From Oscillospiraceae bacterium (lineage in GTDB: Bacteria; Bacillota; Clostridia; Oscillospirales; Ruminococcaceae), in NCBI GenBank assembly GCA_029062865.1, contig JAIDPG010000077.1, positions 1 through 19,229 of the forward strand: 19,229 bases of DNA. Direction: 5' to 3'. Shown here one piece after another: positions 12,294-19,229 of the stretch. The translations under genes were made by a program, and so were the position numbers. Within the stretch, counting starts at the first letter, position 1. Each line of letters begins with the position of its first letter. Under the pieces are notes generated by a model that saw nothing but the letters and a program-made list of their open reading frames with translations, was not told where the DNA came from and made no database searches.

Positions 12294-12322
12294 TTGACAT
12301 CTCGCCGCAAACGGTGTATAAT
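12294..12322 (+). promoter_or_regulatory. Promoter of the cellulase operon
   Basis: TTGACA (12294-12299), a 17-nt spacer and TATAAT (12317-12322). Both hexamers are perfect. The open frame that begins at 12294 is therefore untranscribed at its start, which supports the ATG at 12375. Confidence 0.82.
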
Positions 12323-12374
12323 TACTATAGAGGTTAATGGGTATTTCAGCAAAACGATAGGTATGGTGACAAAG

Positions 12375-13703
12375 ATGAAAACCGGAAAATTTTTCAGATC
12401 AATAGCGGCGGTTGTTGTCGCGGCTGCAATGCTTGCGGGCTGCGCCAAAAAGGAAGAGGTCCCCCTCGGCGGGGAGAGCTCCTCTGTCGTAAGCTCTGCG
12501 AGCTCCACAAGCACGGTGAGTTCAACAAGCTCCGCAACAAGCTCGTCAAGCGCGGCGATAAGAACGCACAGCTCGTATAAGCTGATCGTTCCCCCGAACG
12601 CCGACGGCACGGGGGGATCTACAAGCGTAACTCCGCACAGCGACCCTGTTCAGAGCACTCCGGGTGCTTCTCAAAGCACGCCACAGAGCAGTTCCGCGGT
12701 TCAAAGCACGGTTCAAAGCAGCTCAACTGCCGCAAACTCCTCGAGCTCCAGCACTCCCACGCTGAAACCGCCCGTTTCGTCAAACGGCTCGGCGGTGGAT
12801 CGGCACGGCTGGCTTTCGGTCATGGGCACCGATCTCGTCGACCAAAGCGGGAGCAAAATGCAGCTTTACGGAATGTCGACGCACGGCATCGCTTGGTTCC
12901 CGGACTACATAAACTACGACACGTTCCGGTTCCTGCGCGACGATTGGGGTGCGAACTGTATTCGTCTGGCGATGTATTCCGGCGAAAACAGCGGCTATTG
13001 CACGGGCGGCGACAAGCAGTGGCTCAAGGGGCTTGTCAATAATGGAGTTGAGTACGCGACGGAGCTCGGAATGTACGTGATAATCGACTGGCACGTGCTC
13101 GGCGACAGGACGCCCATGACGTATAAGGAAGAAGCGAAAAAGTTCTTCGACGAGATGTCAAGCCGCTACGCCGATTATCCGAACGTTATCTATGAGATCT
13201 GCAACGAGCCCAATGGCGGGACCTCGTGGTCTGAGATAGCCGCGTATGCGAACGAGGTTATCCCCATAATCCGCGCGAATTCACCGGACAGCATAGTAAT
13301 CGTCGGCACGCCGACGTGGAGCCAGGAGGTCGACAAGCCTGCGGCAAACCCGCTTCAGTTCGATAATGTGATGTACGCGCTGCATTTCTACGCGGACACG
13401 CACAGAGACGGCTTGCGGAATACAATGGTAAACGCGATAAGAAGCGGCGCTCCGATCTTCATAACGGAGTTCGGAATGTGCGACGCTTCGGGCAACGGCG
13501 CGGTGAACGAAAGCGAAGCGAATAAGTGGAAATCGCTCATCGACGAGCACAACATCAGCTATATGTGCTGGAACCTCGCGAACAAGGGCGAATCGTCAAG
13601 CATTATCCGAAGCGGCTGCTCGAAGCTCTCGGGCTGGACGGACGACGATCTCAGCACGCAGGGGCGGATCATTCGGTCGTGGAGAAGGAATGCGGACTAC
13701 TGA
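12375..13703 (+). CDS. Lipoprotein GH5 endoglucanase (probable subfamily 2)
   Basis: Secreted cellulase that cuts beta-1,4-glucan chains at the cell surface. The start ATG 12375 follows GGTGA and gives an ideal lipoprotein signal: basic start, hydrophobic core, lipobox LAGC with C23. An upstream ATG at 12363 is possible. Residues 24-140 are a Ser/Thr/Gln linker with QSTP- and QSSS-type repeats, holding the enzyme off the membrane. The GH5 barrel (about 144-440) begins HGWLSVMGTDLVDQSG and includes GMSTHGIAWF, DWHVLGD, IYEICNEPNG with acid/base E278, LHFYADTHRDGLR, FITEFG with nucleophile E365, and CWNLANKGESSS. No carbohydrate-binding module or dockerin is seen, so it acts alone on the surface rather than in a cellulosome. 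Cotranscribed with the GH3 gene 39 nt on. Confidence 0.94.
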   Translation: MKTGKFFRSIAAVVVAAAMLAGCAKKEEVPLGGESSSVVSSASSTSTVSSTSSATSSSSAAIRTHSSYKLIVPPNADGTGGSTSVTPHSDPVQSTPGASQSTPQSSSAVQSTVQSSSTAANSSSSSTPTLKPPVSSNGSAVDRHGWLSVMGTDLVDQSGSKMQLYGMSTHGIAWFPDYINYDTFRFLRDDWGANCIRLAMYSGENSGYCTGGDKQWLKGLVNNGVEYATELGMYVIIDWHVLGDRTPMTYKEEAKKFFDEMSSRYADYPNVIYEICNEPNGGTSWSEIAAYANEVIPIIRANSPDSIVIVGTPTWSQEVDKPAANPLQFDNVMYALHFYADTHRDGLRNTMVNAIRSGAPIFITEFGMCDASGNGAVNESEANKWKSLIDEHNISYMCWNLANKGESSSIIRSGCSKLSGWTDDDLSTQGRIIRSWRRNADY

Positions 13704-13742
13704 AACAGATGACAGGTATTATTGTAAAGTTGGAGAGGTAAT

Positions 13743-16517
13743 ATGAATCTGGACTGGAAGCACTACGAATCAGCCGCAAGAAGCGCAGCCGCCGAGGGCA
13801 TTGTGCTTCTGGAGAACAACGGCGCTCTGCCGCTGGACAAAGCCGAGAGCCTTGCGGTTTTCGGGCGAATGGCGGAGCATTATTACAAAAGCGGCACGGG
13901 CTCGGGCGGCATGGTGAATGTCGATAGGGTATACTCGATCGTCGACGGACTTCTGGAGTGCGGCATTTCGCTGAACGAGGAGCTCCGCGCCGCCTATGCC
14001 GACTGGGAAAAGGAAAACCCGCTCGACCCCGGCATCGGCTGGGGCGGCGAGCCGTGGTCGCAGCGGGAAATGCCGCTTTCGGACGAGCTGGCGGCGAGAG
14101 CGGCGGAAAAATCCCCCGCGGCGCTCTGCATTATCGGCAGAACGGCGGGCGAGGAGCAGGACGCGACGGACACCGAGGGTTCGTATCGGCTCACGTCAAC
14201 GGAGCTCGAAATGCTGAAAACCGTCCGCGCCCATTTCAAGAAAATGACCGTCGCGCTGAATGTCGGCAATATTATTGATATGAGCTTCGTCGAGCTTGTC
14301 AAGCCCGACGCGGTTTTGTACGCTTGGCAGGGCGGAATGATGGGCGGACTCGGCACGGCGGACGTGCTCGTCGGGAACACGAGCCCGAACGGCAAGCTGA
14401 CGGACACGATCGCGAAAAGCGTTTCGGACTACCCCTCGGCGGAGCACTTCGGGAACACTGTGCGCGAGTATTATTGCGAAGACATTTACGTCGGCTATCG
14501 CTACTTTGAGACGTTTGCGCCCGAAAAGGTACTCTATCCGTTCGGCTTCGGAGTGAGCTACACTAAGTTTGAACTCGGCGTTGATACAAAGCAATCCGCG
14601 GAGAATATAGTGTTTGAAATCAGCGTAAAAAACATTGGCGAGAACAGCGGCAAGGAAGTCGCGCAGGTGTATTTTGAAGCTCCGCAAGGCAAGCTCGGGC
14701 AGCCCGTGAGACAGCTCGCGGCGTTTGCGAAAACAAGAGAACTCGCTCCGGGAGAAACGCAGATCTTGAAGCTCACAATAACGCTTGACGAGCTCGCGAG
14801 CTTTGATGACAGCGGCGTTACCGGAAACAGAAATTGCTTCGTCCGCGAGGCGGGGGAGTATAAATTCTATGTCGGGAATGACGCGCGGAGCGCGCGTGAG
14901 GTGTTCTCGTTCACGCAGGGAGAGACTTTTGTAACGAAAAAGCTCTCCGAAGCGCTTGCGCCCGTTCTCGAATTCGAGCGGATAAAGCCCGTTTTGGACG
15001 GCGGGAAGCTCGTCGAGAGGCTTGAGGGCGTGCCGGTTTCGACAATTGACATGGATAGGCGCCGCGCCGAAAATCTCCCCGAGGAAATTCCCCAAACGGA
15101 AGATAAGGGCATTAAGCTCGCGGACGTGAAGAGCGGCAAGCGCACAATGAACGAGTTTATAGCGCAGCTCTCCGACGAGGATCTGTCCTGCATAATCCGC
15201 GGCGAGGGAATGGGAAGCCCGCAGGTCACTCCCGGAACGGCTTCGGCGTTCGGAGGAGTGACACCACGGTTGAAGAAATTCGGAATTCCCGCGGGGTGCT
15301 GCGACGACGGTCCCTCGGGAATGAGATTGGACTGCGGCACAAAGGCGTTCTCTCTCCCGAACGGCACAATGCTCGCATGCACGTTCAACACGGAGCTTGT
15401 CGAGGAGCTGTACACGCTTGCGGGAATTGAAATCGCGGCGAACAACGTCGAGTGCCTCTTAGGTCCGGGGATGAATATCCACCGTCACCCGCTGAACGGG
15501 CGCAACTTCGAGTATTTCAGCGAGGATCCGCTTGTCACGGGGAAAATGGCGGCGGCGATCCTCAAGGGACTTCACAAGTCTAAGGTCACGGGCACTATCA
15601 AGCACTTCGCGGGAAATAATCAGGAAACCGGAAGGCACACGATAGACAGCGTAATCTCCCAAAGAGCCCTCCGCGAGATCTATCTCAAGGGCTTTGAAAT
15701 TGCCGTGAAAGAGGGCAATGCAAGCACGATTATGACGACCTACGGCTCTTTAAACGGCGTGTGGACGGCGGGGAATTACGATTTGTGTACAACAATCCTC
15801 CGCGGGGAATGGGGCTTTGACGGCTTTGTGATGACGGACTGGTGGAGCGCGATTAACGAGCGCGGAAAAGATCCGACGCTTAACAACTTCGCGGCAATGG
15901 CAAGAGCGCAGAACGACGTCTATATGGTCTGCGCGGATTCGTCAAAAAATACGATCGGCGACAACACGCTGTCCTCGCTCGAAGCGGAGACATTAACGCG
16001 CGGCGAGCTCCGGCGGAACGCCAAGAACATCTGCCGTATGCTGATGAACACAAGGGCAATGGACAGACTGCTCGGAATTGCGGAGCCCATTGAGATAGTG
16101 AACAGACCCTACGAAACCGACAGCTTCACCGCCGAGGACGTGGAGTTTATCCCGACGAAGAACGGCGAGCTTACTATCCCGCTTGACGGAGTGAGCGCCG
16201 AAAAGGGCGGATCGTTTGTGTTCGCGCTGGACGTTGACAGGTTCGGGTTGTATGAGGTGACGCTCGCGGCGATCCCCGATCCGGCTTTGAGCGAAACGGC
16301 GCAAATCCCCGTGACGCTGTTCACAACGGGAATTCCGTCGGCGGTGTTTACGTTCAACGGCGGGATTGGAAAAAGCGGCGAGGTCAAAGAAATCACCAAA
16401 CCCAAGAAGGTTTTCTCGCGGTTTGTGGCGTGCAGACTGTACTTCGGCGGAAGCGGGCTGACCTTGAAGGAGATACGGTTCAGGCTTGTTGACGAGAACG
16501 CGGAGCGCGGAAATTGA
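13743..16517 (+). CDS. Domain-inverted GH3 beta-glucosidase
   Basis: Probably releases glucose from cellobiose and short cellodextrins in the cytoplasm, as there is no signal peptide. The start ATG follows GGAGAGG. In this 924-aa protein the order is reversed relative to most GH3 enzymes: alpha/beta sandwich first (about 15-280, with EGSYRL at 145-150), then a fibronectin III-like domain (about 295-385), then the TIM barrel (about 460-790), then a beta-rich tail (about 795-915). The barrel has GPGMNIHRHPLNGRNFEYFS, IKHFAGN (K620, H621) and GFVMTDWW with nucleophile D699. Inverted GH3 enzymes are known in rumen Clostridia such as Ruminococcus and Butyrivibrio. E145 as acid/base is a guess. The tail may be a carbohydrate-binding fold. 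It follows the GH5 gene in one operon. Confidence 0.93.
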   Translation: MNLDWKHYESAARSAAAEGIVLLENNGALPLDKAESLAVFGRMAEHYYKSGTGSGGMVNVDRVYSIVDGLLECGISLNEELRAAYADWEKENPLDPGIGWGGEPWSQREMPLSDELAARAAEKSPAALCIIGRTAGEEQDATDTEGSYRLTSTELEMLKTVRAHFKKMTVALNVGNIIDMSFVELVKPDAVLYAWQGGMMGGLGTADVLVGNTSPNGKLTDTIAKSVSDYPSAEHFGNTVREYYCEDIYVGYRYFETFAPEKVLYPFGFGVSYTKFELGVDTKQSAENIVFEISVKNIGENSGKEVAQVYFEAPQGKLGQPVRQLAAFAKTRELAPGETQILKLTITLDELASFDDSGVTGNRNCFVREAGEYKFYVGNDARSAREVFSFTQGETFVTKKLSEALAPVLEFERIKPVLDGGKLVERLEGVPVSTIDMDRRRAENLPEEIPQTEDKGIKLADVKSGKRTMNEFIAQLSDEDLSCIIRGEGMGSPQVTPGTASAFGGVTPRLKKFGIPAGCCDDGPSGMRLDCGTKAFSLPNGTMLACTFNTELVEELYTLAGIEIAANNVECLLGPGMNIHRHPLNGRNFEYFSEDPLVTGKMAAAILKGLHKSKVTGTIKHFAGNNQETGRHTIDSVISQRALREIYLKGFEIAVKEGNASTIMTTYGSLNGVWTAGNYDLCTTILRGEWGFDGFVMTDWWSAINERGKDPTLNNFAAMARAQNDVYMVCADSSKNTIGDNTLSSLEAETLTRGELRRNAKNICRMLMNTRAMDRLLGIAEPIEIVNRPYETDSFTAEDVEFIPTKNGELTIPLDGVSAEKGGSFVFALDVDRFGLYEVTLAAIPDPALSETAQIPVTLFTTGIPSAVFTFNGGIGKSGEVKEITKPKKVFSRFVACRLYFGGSGLTLKEIRFRLVDENAERGN

Positions 16518-16538
16518 TAACGGCAATTGACGCATTTC

Positions 16539-17699
16539 CTATGTTTGGCTCCTGAACGAAAAACCCTCGTCAAACGTAATAACCGCCTCGCACTCCGGGA
16601 ATTTTTCCCGGAGTTTTTTTGTTATCGTCTCTTTTATCTCACCTTTTGAATCGGCAAGCTCCGGCGGGATAACGCAGTCGAAAATTACCCTGCGGGGCTT
16701 CGGCGCGCCGACTGCCCGCACGTCGTGCACGGTGATCCGCTCGTCGATCTCACGGACGATCTCGTCAAGCGAAAGCTCGTCGTTTTGGGAAACGGGGTCA
16801 GGGTGAACAAGCAGGTTCATTCCGTCTGCGAGGAAGTCGCGCTCTATCCCGTCAATGATGTCGTGGCACTCGACAAGCGTCATCTCCGCGGGGACTTCCA
16901 CGTGCACCGAAGCGAACGTCCGCCCCGGACCGTAGTCGTGTATCATCAGGTCGTGCGTTCCGACAACGCCCTTGTACGCGAGAATTTTTCGGCGGATATC
17001 CTCAACAGTCTCCTTGCTCGGAGCTTTGCCGAGCAGTGGGTTTATAGCGTCGCGGACAAGCCCGATGCCGCTGACTAAAATCACGACCGCGACGGCAGCG
17101 CCCATAATCCCGTCGAGCTCAAATCCCGCAAAATGCGAGATTATCAAAGCGATAAGCACCGCCGCGGTGGAGAAAACGTCGTTGCGGCTGTCCGCCGCGG
17201 AGGCTTTCAAAGCGTCCGAGCCTATCCGTTTTGCGATGCTTAAATAAAAAAACATAAGCCACAGCTTGGCGATTATCGAAACGGAAAGCACAACGATCGG
17301 CAAAACGCCGAACAGGACCTCGCTCGGCGAGATGATCTTCAGCACGCTGTCACGCAGGAGCTCCGCGCCGATGACGATGATGAGCGCGGCGACCATAAAC
17401 CCCGCGAGATATTCATAGCGCCCGTGACCGTAGGGGTGCTCGCGGTCGGCGGATTTTTCGGAGAGTTTGAAGCCGATAAGGCTGATGATGCTCGACGAAG
17501 CGTCCGAAAGGTTGTTCACCGCGTCCGCAGAAACAGATAAGCTCCCCGAGAAGATCCCCGCGAAGAACTTCCCTGCGCACAAAAGCAGGTTGCAAACGAT
17601 ACCGACGCACCCCGCGAGCTTTCCGTAAGCAGCGCGGTTAGTGGTCTCGTCAACATTGCCGCGCTCCTTAACAAAAAGCTTGACCAAAAGCTCCGTCAC
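16539..17699 (-). CDS. Cation diffusion facilitator metal exporter, Mn-type site
   Basis: Membrane antiporter that expels divalent metal in exchange for protons. The start is GTG 17697-17699 after GGGGGTGAG; 386 aa. Six helices span about 25-225. The transport site is N62-x3-D66 in helix 2 (VNNLSD) and D170-x3-D174 in helix 5 (ADSRND). This N-D-D-D set is the one seen in manganese CDFs, whereas zinc members use His/Asp. HPYGHGRYEYLAG is the conserved loop after helix 2. Two consecutive ferredoxin-like dimerisation domains seem to follow, THDLMIHDYGPG... and VHDVRAVGAPKP..., which explains a length ~90 above typical CDFs. It has its own promoter. Its last codons hold the terminator of the convergent GH3 operon. 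Confidence 0.9.
   Translation of the reverse strand: MTELLVKLFVKERGNVDETTNRAAYGKLAGCVGIVCNLLLCAGKFFAGIFSGSLSVSADAVNNLSDASSSIISLIGFKLSEKSADREHPYGHGRYEYLAGFMVAALIIVIGAELLRDSVLKIISPSEVLFGVLPIVVLSVSIIAKLWLMFFYLSIAKRIGSDALKASAADSRNDVFSTAAVLIALIISHFAGFELDGIMGAAVAVVILVSGIGLVRDAINPLLGKAPSKETVEDIRRKILAYKGVVGTHDLMIHDYGPGRTFASVHVEVPAEMTLVECHDIIDGIERDFLADGMNLLVHPDPVSQNDELSLDEIVREIDERITVHDVRAVGAPKPRRVIFDCVIPPELADSKGEIKETITKKLREKFPECEAVITFDEGFSFRSQT
16592..16620 (+). terminator. Terminator of the cellulase operon, inside the CDF coding end
   Basis: ACTCCGGGAA (16592-16601), a TTT loop, TTCCCGGAGT (16605-16614), then six T. It is a canonical intrinsic terminator for + strand transcripts, 75 nt past the GH3 stop. 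On the other strand the same bases encode Lys-Lys-Leu-Arg-Glu-Lys-Phe-Pro-Glu near the CDF C-terminus. Confidence 0.85.
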
Positions 17700-17736
17700 A
17701 CGCTCACCCCCGTTATATTTTTATGATGCTTTTTTC

Positions 17737-17766
17737 ATTATAGCACCTAGGGATATGGTTAGTCAA
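17737..17766 (-). promoter_or_regulatory. Promoter of the CDF gene
   Basis: On the minus strand, TTGACT (17761-17766), an 18-nt spacer and TATAAT (17737-17742) with extended TGC. The 5' leader is about 30 nt. No MntR-like palindrome or recognisable metal riboswitch was seen. Confidence 0.78.
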
Positions 17767-17818
17767 GCATAAATTAAGGAATTATAACCGCCAATATCAT
17801 TTTGCCCGCACCTCTTGC

Positions 17819-18997
17819 TCACTTCGCATCATAATACCTGAACGTCACCTTATTATGCTCGCAAAACTCCTCCACGTGCGGCGCACGGGGAACCTCCACG
17901 ACCAGCTTCGGACAGCTGTCCGCGTGGAAAAGGTACACGCGCCACCACTTGCAGTCCTCCCGAAAATATTTGAGCGTGCTCGGCAGCCGAACGTATTCCA
18001 GCTTGCTCTTGCCGCGGTGAACGGCAAAGGCGTTTGCGTCGATGTTCACGACACCCTCGGGTATGACAAACCTTTTCAGCTCGTTGCAGTCCAAAAACGC
18101 GTACTCTCCGATGCTTACAACGGTTGCGGGGATATTGACGTCTTCAAGCGCCACAAGCCCGTTAAATGCGCTTTCGCCGATTTTCCGCAAGCCCTCAGGG
18201 AGAGTGATTTTCGTGATCGTCCGGCGGAAATCCCGCGAGGGCTCCTTTATTCTCGGGGCATACGGCGACAGCGCCCAGTCGCCAATTTCCGTGACTCTTG
18301 CCCCGCCAATCTCCGCGGGAACAACAAGTACGACAGAATTTCCTTTGTAACCCGTGATTACAAGCTCCCCGTTGTCCTTTGCCTTAAAGCTCCAGAGCTT
18401 TTTAAGAGCGGTTACGGAATTCGGGTTCGCGTTGAGCTCCCGCTCTGCTTTCTTCTCGGCTTTAACGCGCTCCTCGGCGAGGTCAAAGTTCTTGTTCTTG
18501 AAATCGAGCAGGAACGCCGTGCACTCGGTGCGGTTTTTCTTCTGCGAATATTCTATCATCGCGTCGCGGATCCGCGGGAGCTTCAGCCAGCCGTAACGAG
18601 CACACATCTCCAGAAGTGTGACGCTGTTTTGGTCGATTATCTCCTGCATTGTCATCTGCTTGCGCATTTTCTTGTCGTCGAAGAATTTCAGCAGCGCCTC
18701 AAAGAACACGGGCTTGAAAAACAAATCGCGATAAGCGCCATAGCGATACTCGCCGATGTTGTTGTAGAGCTTCTCCCCGACGGCGTTGTAAAGCCTTTCG
18801 GCGACGGCGGCGAACTCCTCGGGAGAAGCCTTTTCCGCAAAGTCGGAAAACTGCTTGTAGTAATTCCACCTCGCCAAGTTGAAATTCGACGACCAGGTCG
18901 GTCCGTGGACAAGCGCCTCGCGGATATCGCCGTCTAGCGTGCCGGAGACGTTTTCGCCGTTTAAGATCGCGGCGTAGAGCTTTTCATTATCCGTCAT
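17819..18997 (-). CDS. LRR_5 (BspA-like) leucine-rich repeat protein with helical N-terminal domain
   Basis: A 392-aa protein without signal peptide or membrane helix, probably cytoplasmic. Residues 1-215 are helical and charged, ending in a Lys/Glu-rich helix (EERVKAEKKAERELN). The C-terminal part (about 228-392) has BspA-type repeats: VPAEIGGARVTEIGDWAL, LPEGLRKIGESAFNG, IPATVVSIGEYAFLDC, IPEGVVNIDANAF. The domain ends VEEFCEHNKVTFRY, echoing YAEEYCKKNGEKFAYG at the end of the upstream neighbour. The ATG overlaps that neighbour's stop in an ATGA, so the two are translationally coupled paralogues. Such proteins are numerous in gut Clostridia and likely bind partner proteins. Specific function is unknown. 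Confidence 0.85.
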   Translation of the reverse strand: MTDNEKLYAAILNGENVSGTLDGDIREALVHGPTWSSNFNLARWNYYKQFSDFAEKASPEEFAAVAERLYNAVGEKLYNNIGEYRYGAYRDLFFKPVFFEALLKFFDDKKMRKQMTMQEIIDQNSVTLLEMCARYGWLKLPRIRDAMIEYSQKKNRTECTAFLLDFKNKNFDLAEERVKAEKKAERELNANPNSVTALKKLWSFKAKDNGELVITGYKGNSVVLVVPAEIGGARVTEIGDWALSPYAPRIKEPSRDFRRTITKITLPEGLRKIGESAFNGLVALEDVNIPATVVSIGEYAFLDCNELKRFVIPEGVVNIDANAFAVHRGKSKLEYVRLPSTLKYFREDCKWWRVYLFHADSCPKLVVEVPRAPHVEEFCEHNKVTFRYYDAK

Positions 18998-19210
18998 GTT
19001 TTCACTCCGTAAGCAAACTTTTCACCGTTCTTTTTGCAGTATTCCTCCGCGTAAGAGCCTTGCTCCACAATAAGCGTCGCCGTCTTTGCGACGGGGTTTG
19101 TGAAGAACGCCCGCGTGCCTATCTTCGTAACAGAACCGGGGATCACGATCTCCTTTAAATTCACGCAGCCCAAAAACGCCATTTCCCCGATCTCCCGCAC
19201 GGTATCGGGA
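18994..19210 (-). CDS. LRR_5 repeat protein, C-terminal fragment cut by the window edge
   Basis: Only the last ~72 codons are present: PDTVREIGEMAFLGCVNLKEIVIPG and SVTKIGTRAFF are clear BspA-type repeats. The protein ends FAYGVKT and its TGA overlaps the next ATG. The frame is open leftwards to 19210. Beyond that an in-frame stop appears at 19216-19218, but those bases look like sequencing adapter, so the gene almost certainly continues outside the window. An internal GTG at 19198-19200 is not a convincing start: it lies in mid-repeat and has no ribosome site. Confidence 0.8.
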
Positions 19211-19229
19211 CTTTCTCATATACACATCT
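19211..19229. other. Probable Tn5/Nextera mosaic-end adapter remnant
   Basis: The last 19 bases align end to end with the 19-bp transposase mosaic end CTGTCTCTTATACACATCT, with mismatches only at positions 3 and 8 (17 of 19 identical). The leucine-rich repeat reading frame breaks exactly where this match begins. This is most likely library adapter left on the contig end rather than genome. Confidence 0.8.

Noticed and set aside
12294..12374. N-terminal extension of the cellulase from 12294
   Set aside because: It overlaps the -35 and -10 boxes, and the lipoprotein signal begins properly at ATG 12375.
17855..18937. A 360-aa open frame antisense to the LRR gene
   Set aside because: It is a codon-bias shadow of a well-supported gene: no ribosome site and no recognisable domain. 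The same applies to long antisense frames at 6671-7717, 14196-15095 and 3591-4199.
18994..18997. A frameshift splitting one LRR gene into two
   Set aside because: The upstream frame ends with a normal family C-terminus (EEYCKKNGEKFAYG) and the downstream one begins with a ribosome-site-preceded ATG and a distinct N-terminal domain, so they are two coupled genes.

Overview
This window looks like a chromosomal piece of a gut- or rumen-type Clostridia bacterium (Oscillospiraceae/Ruminococcaceae-like). That placement is an inference. It rests on strong AGGAGG-type ribosome sites, near-consensus TTGACA/TATAAT promoters, a moderately GC-rich composition with heavy use of GCG, GAC and CGC codons, HD-GYP and EAL signalling proteins, a Bce-type ABC transporter, a lipoprotein GH5 cellulase and a domain-inverted GH3 beta-glucosidase. 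I see no phage, insertion sequence or CRISPR array.

Left part (1-4.2 kb): a GC-homopolymer-rich start, then a membrane HD-GYP protein (+) and a cytoplasmic EAL protein (-). They converge on a shared hairpin terminator. Both carry a GGDEF-like domain whose signature is destroyed, so the pair looks built to hydrolyse c-di-GMP rather than make it. From 4.2 to 4.57 kb lies a cluster of palindromic repeats, then tRNA-Ala(CGC) on the minus strand.

Middle part (4.9-9.2 kb): a five-gene + strand operon, Bce-type ATPase, Bce-type permease, a 44-residue membrane peptide, a monofunctional GT51 peptidoglycan glycosyltransferase, and a YxeA-family protein. The last three are joined by ATGA overlaps. The promoter has a weak -35 box and, just upstream, a textbook Bce-type operator (TTACA-N4-TGTAA plus an 11-bp tandem repeat). 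No two-component system is present here. This is the most interesting functional unit: an antimicrobial-peptide detoxification transporter co-expressed with a cell-wall polymerase. tRNA-Arg(ACG) follows, trailed by the same palindromic repeat family found after tRNA-Ala, with 58 nt identical starting at the CCA end.

Right-middle part (9.66-12.4 kb): a small ATPase with an unusual Walker B (+), then on the minus strand an HPr-family protein, an inorganic pyrophosphatase and a zinc-ribbon membrane protein. The HPr has His15 but Glu at position 46 in place of the regulatory Ser. Divergent from HPr is the cellulose unit: a secreted GH5 lipoprotein and a cytoplasmic GH3 beta-glucosidase. Its terminator sits inside the coding end of the convergent CDF gene.

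Right end (16.5-19.2 kb, all minus): a CDF metal exporter with an Mn-type N-D-D-D site and two tandem leucine-rich-repeat (LRR_5) proteins, the upstream one cut by the window edge. The final 19 nt (19211-19229) match the Tn5/Nextera mosaic end at 17 of 19 positions and look like sequencing adapter, not genome.
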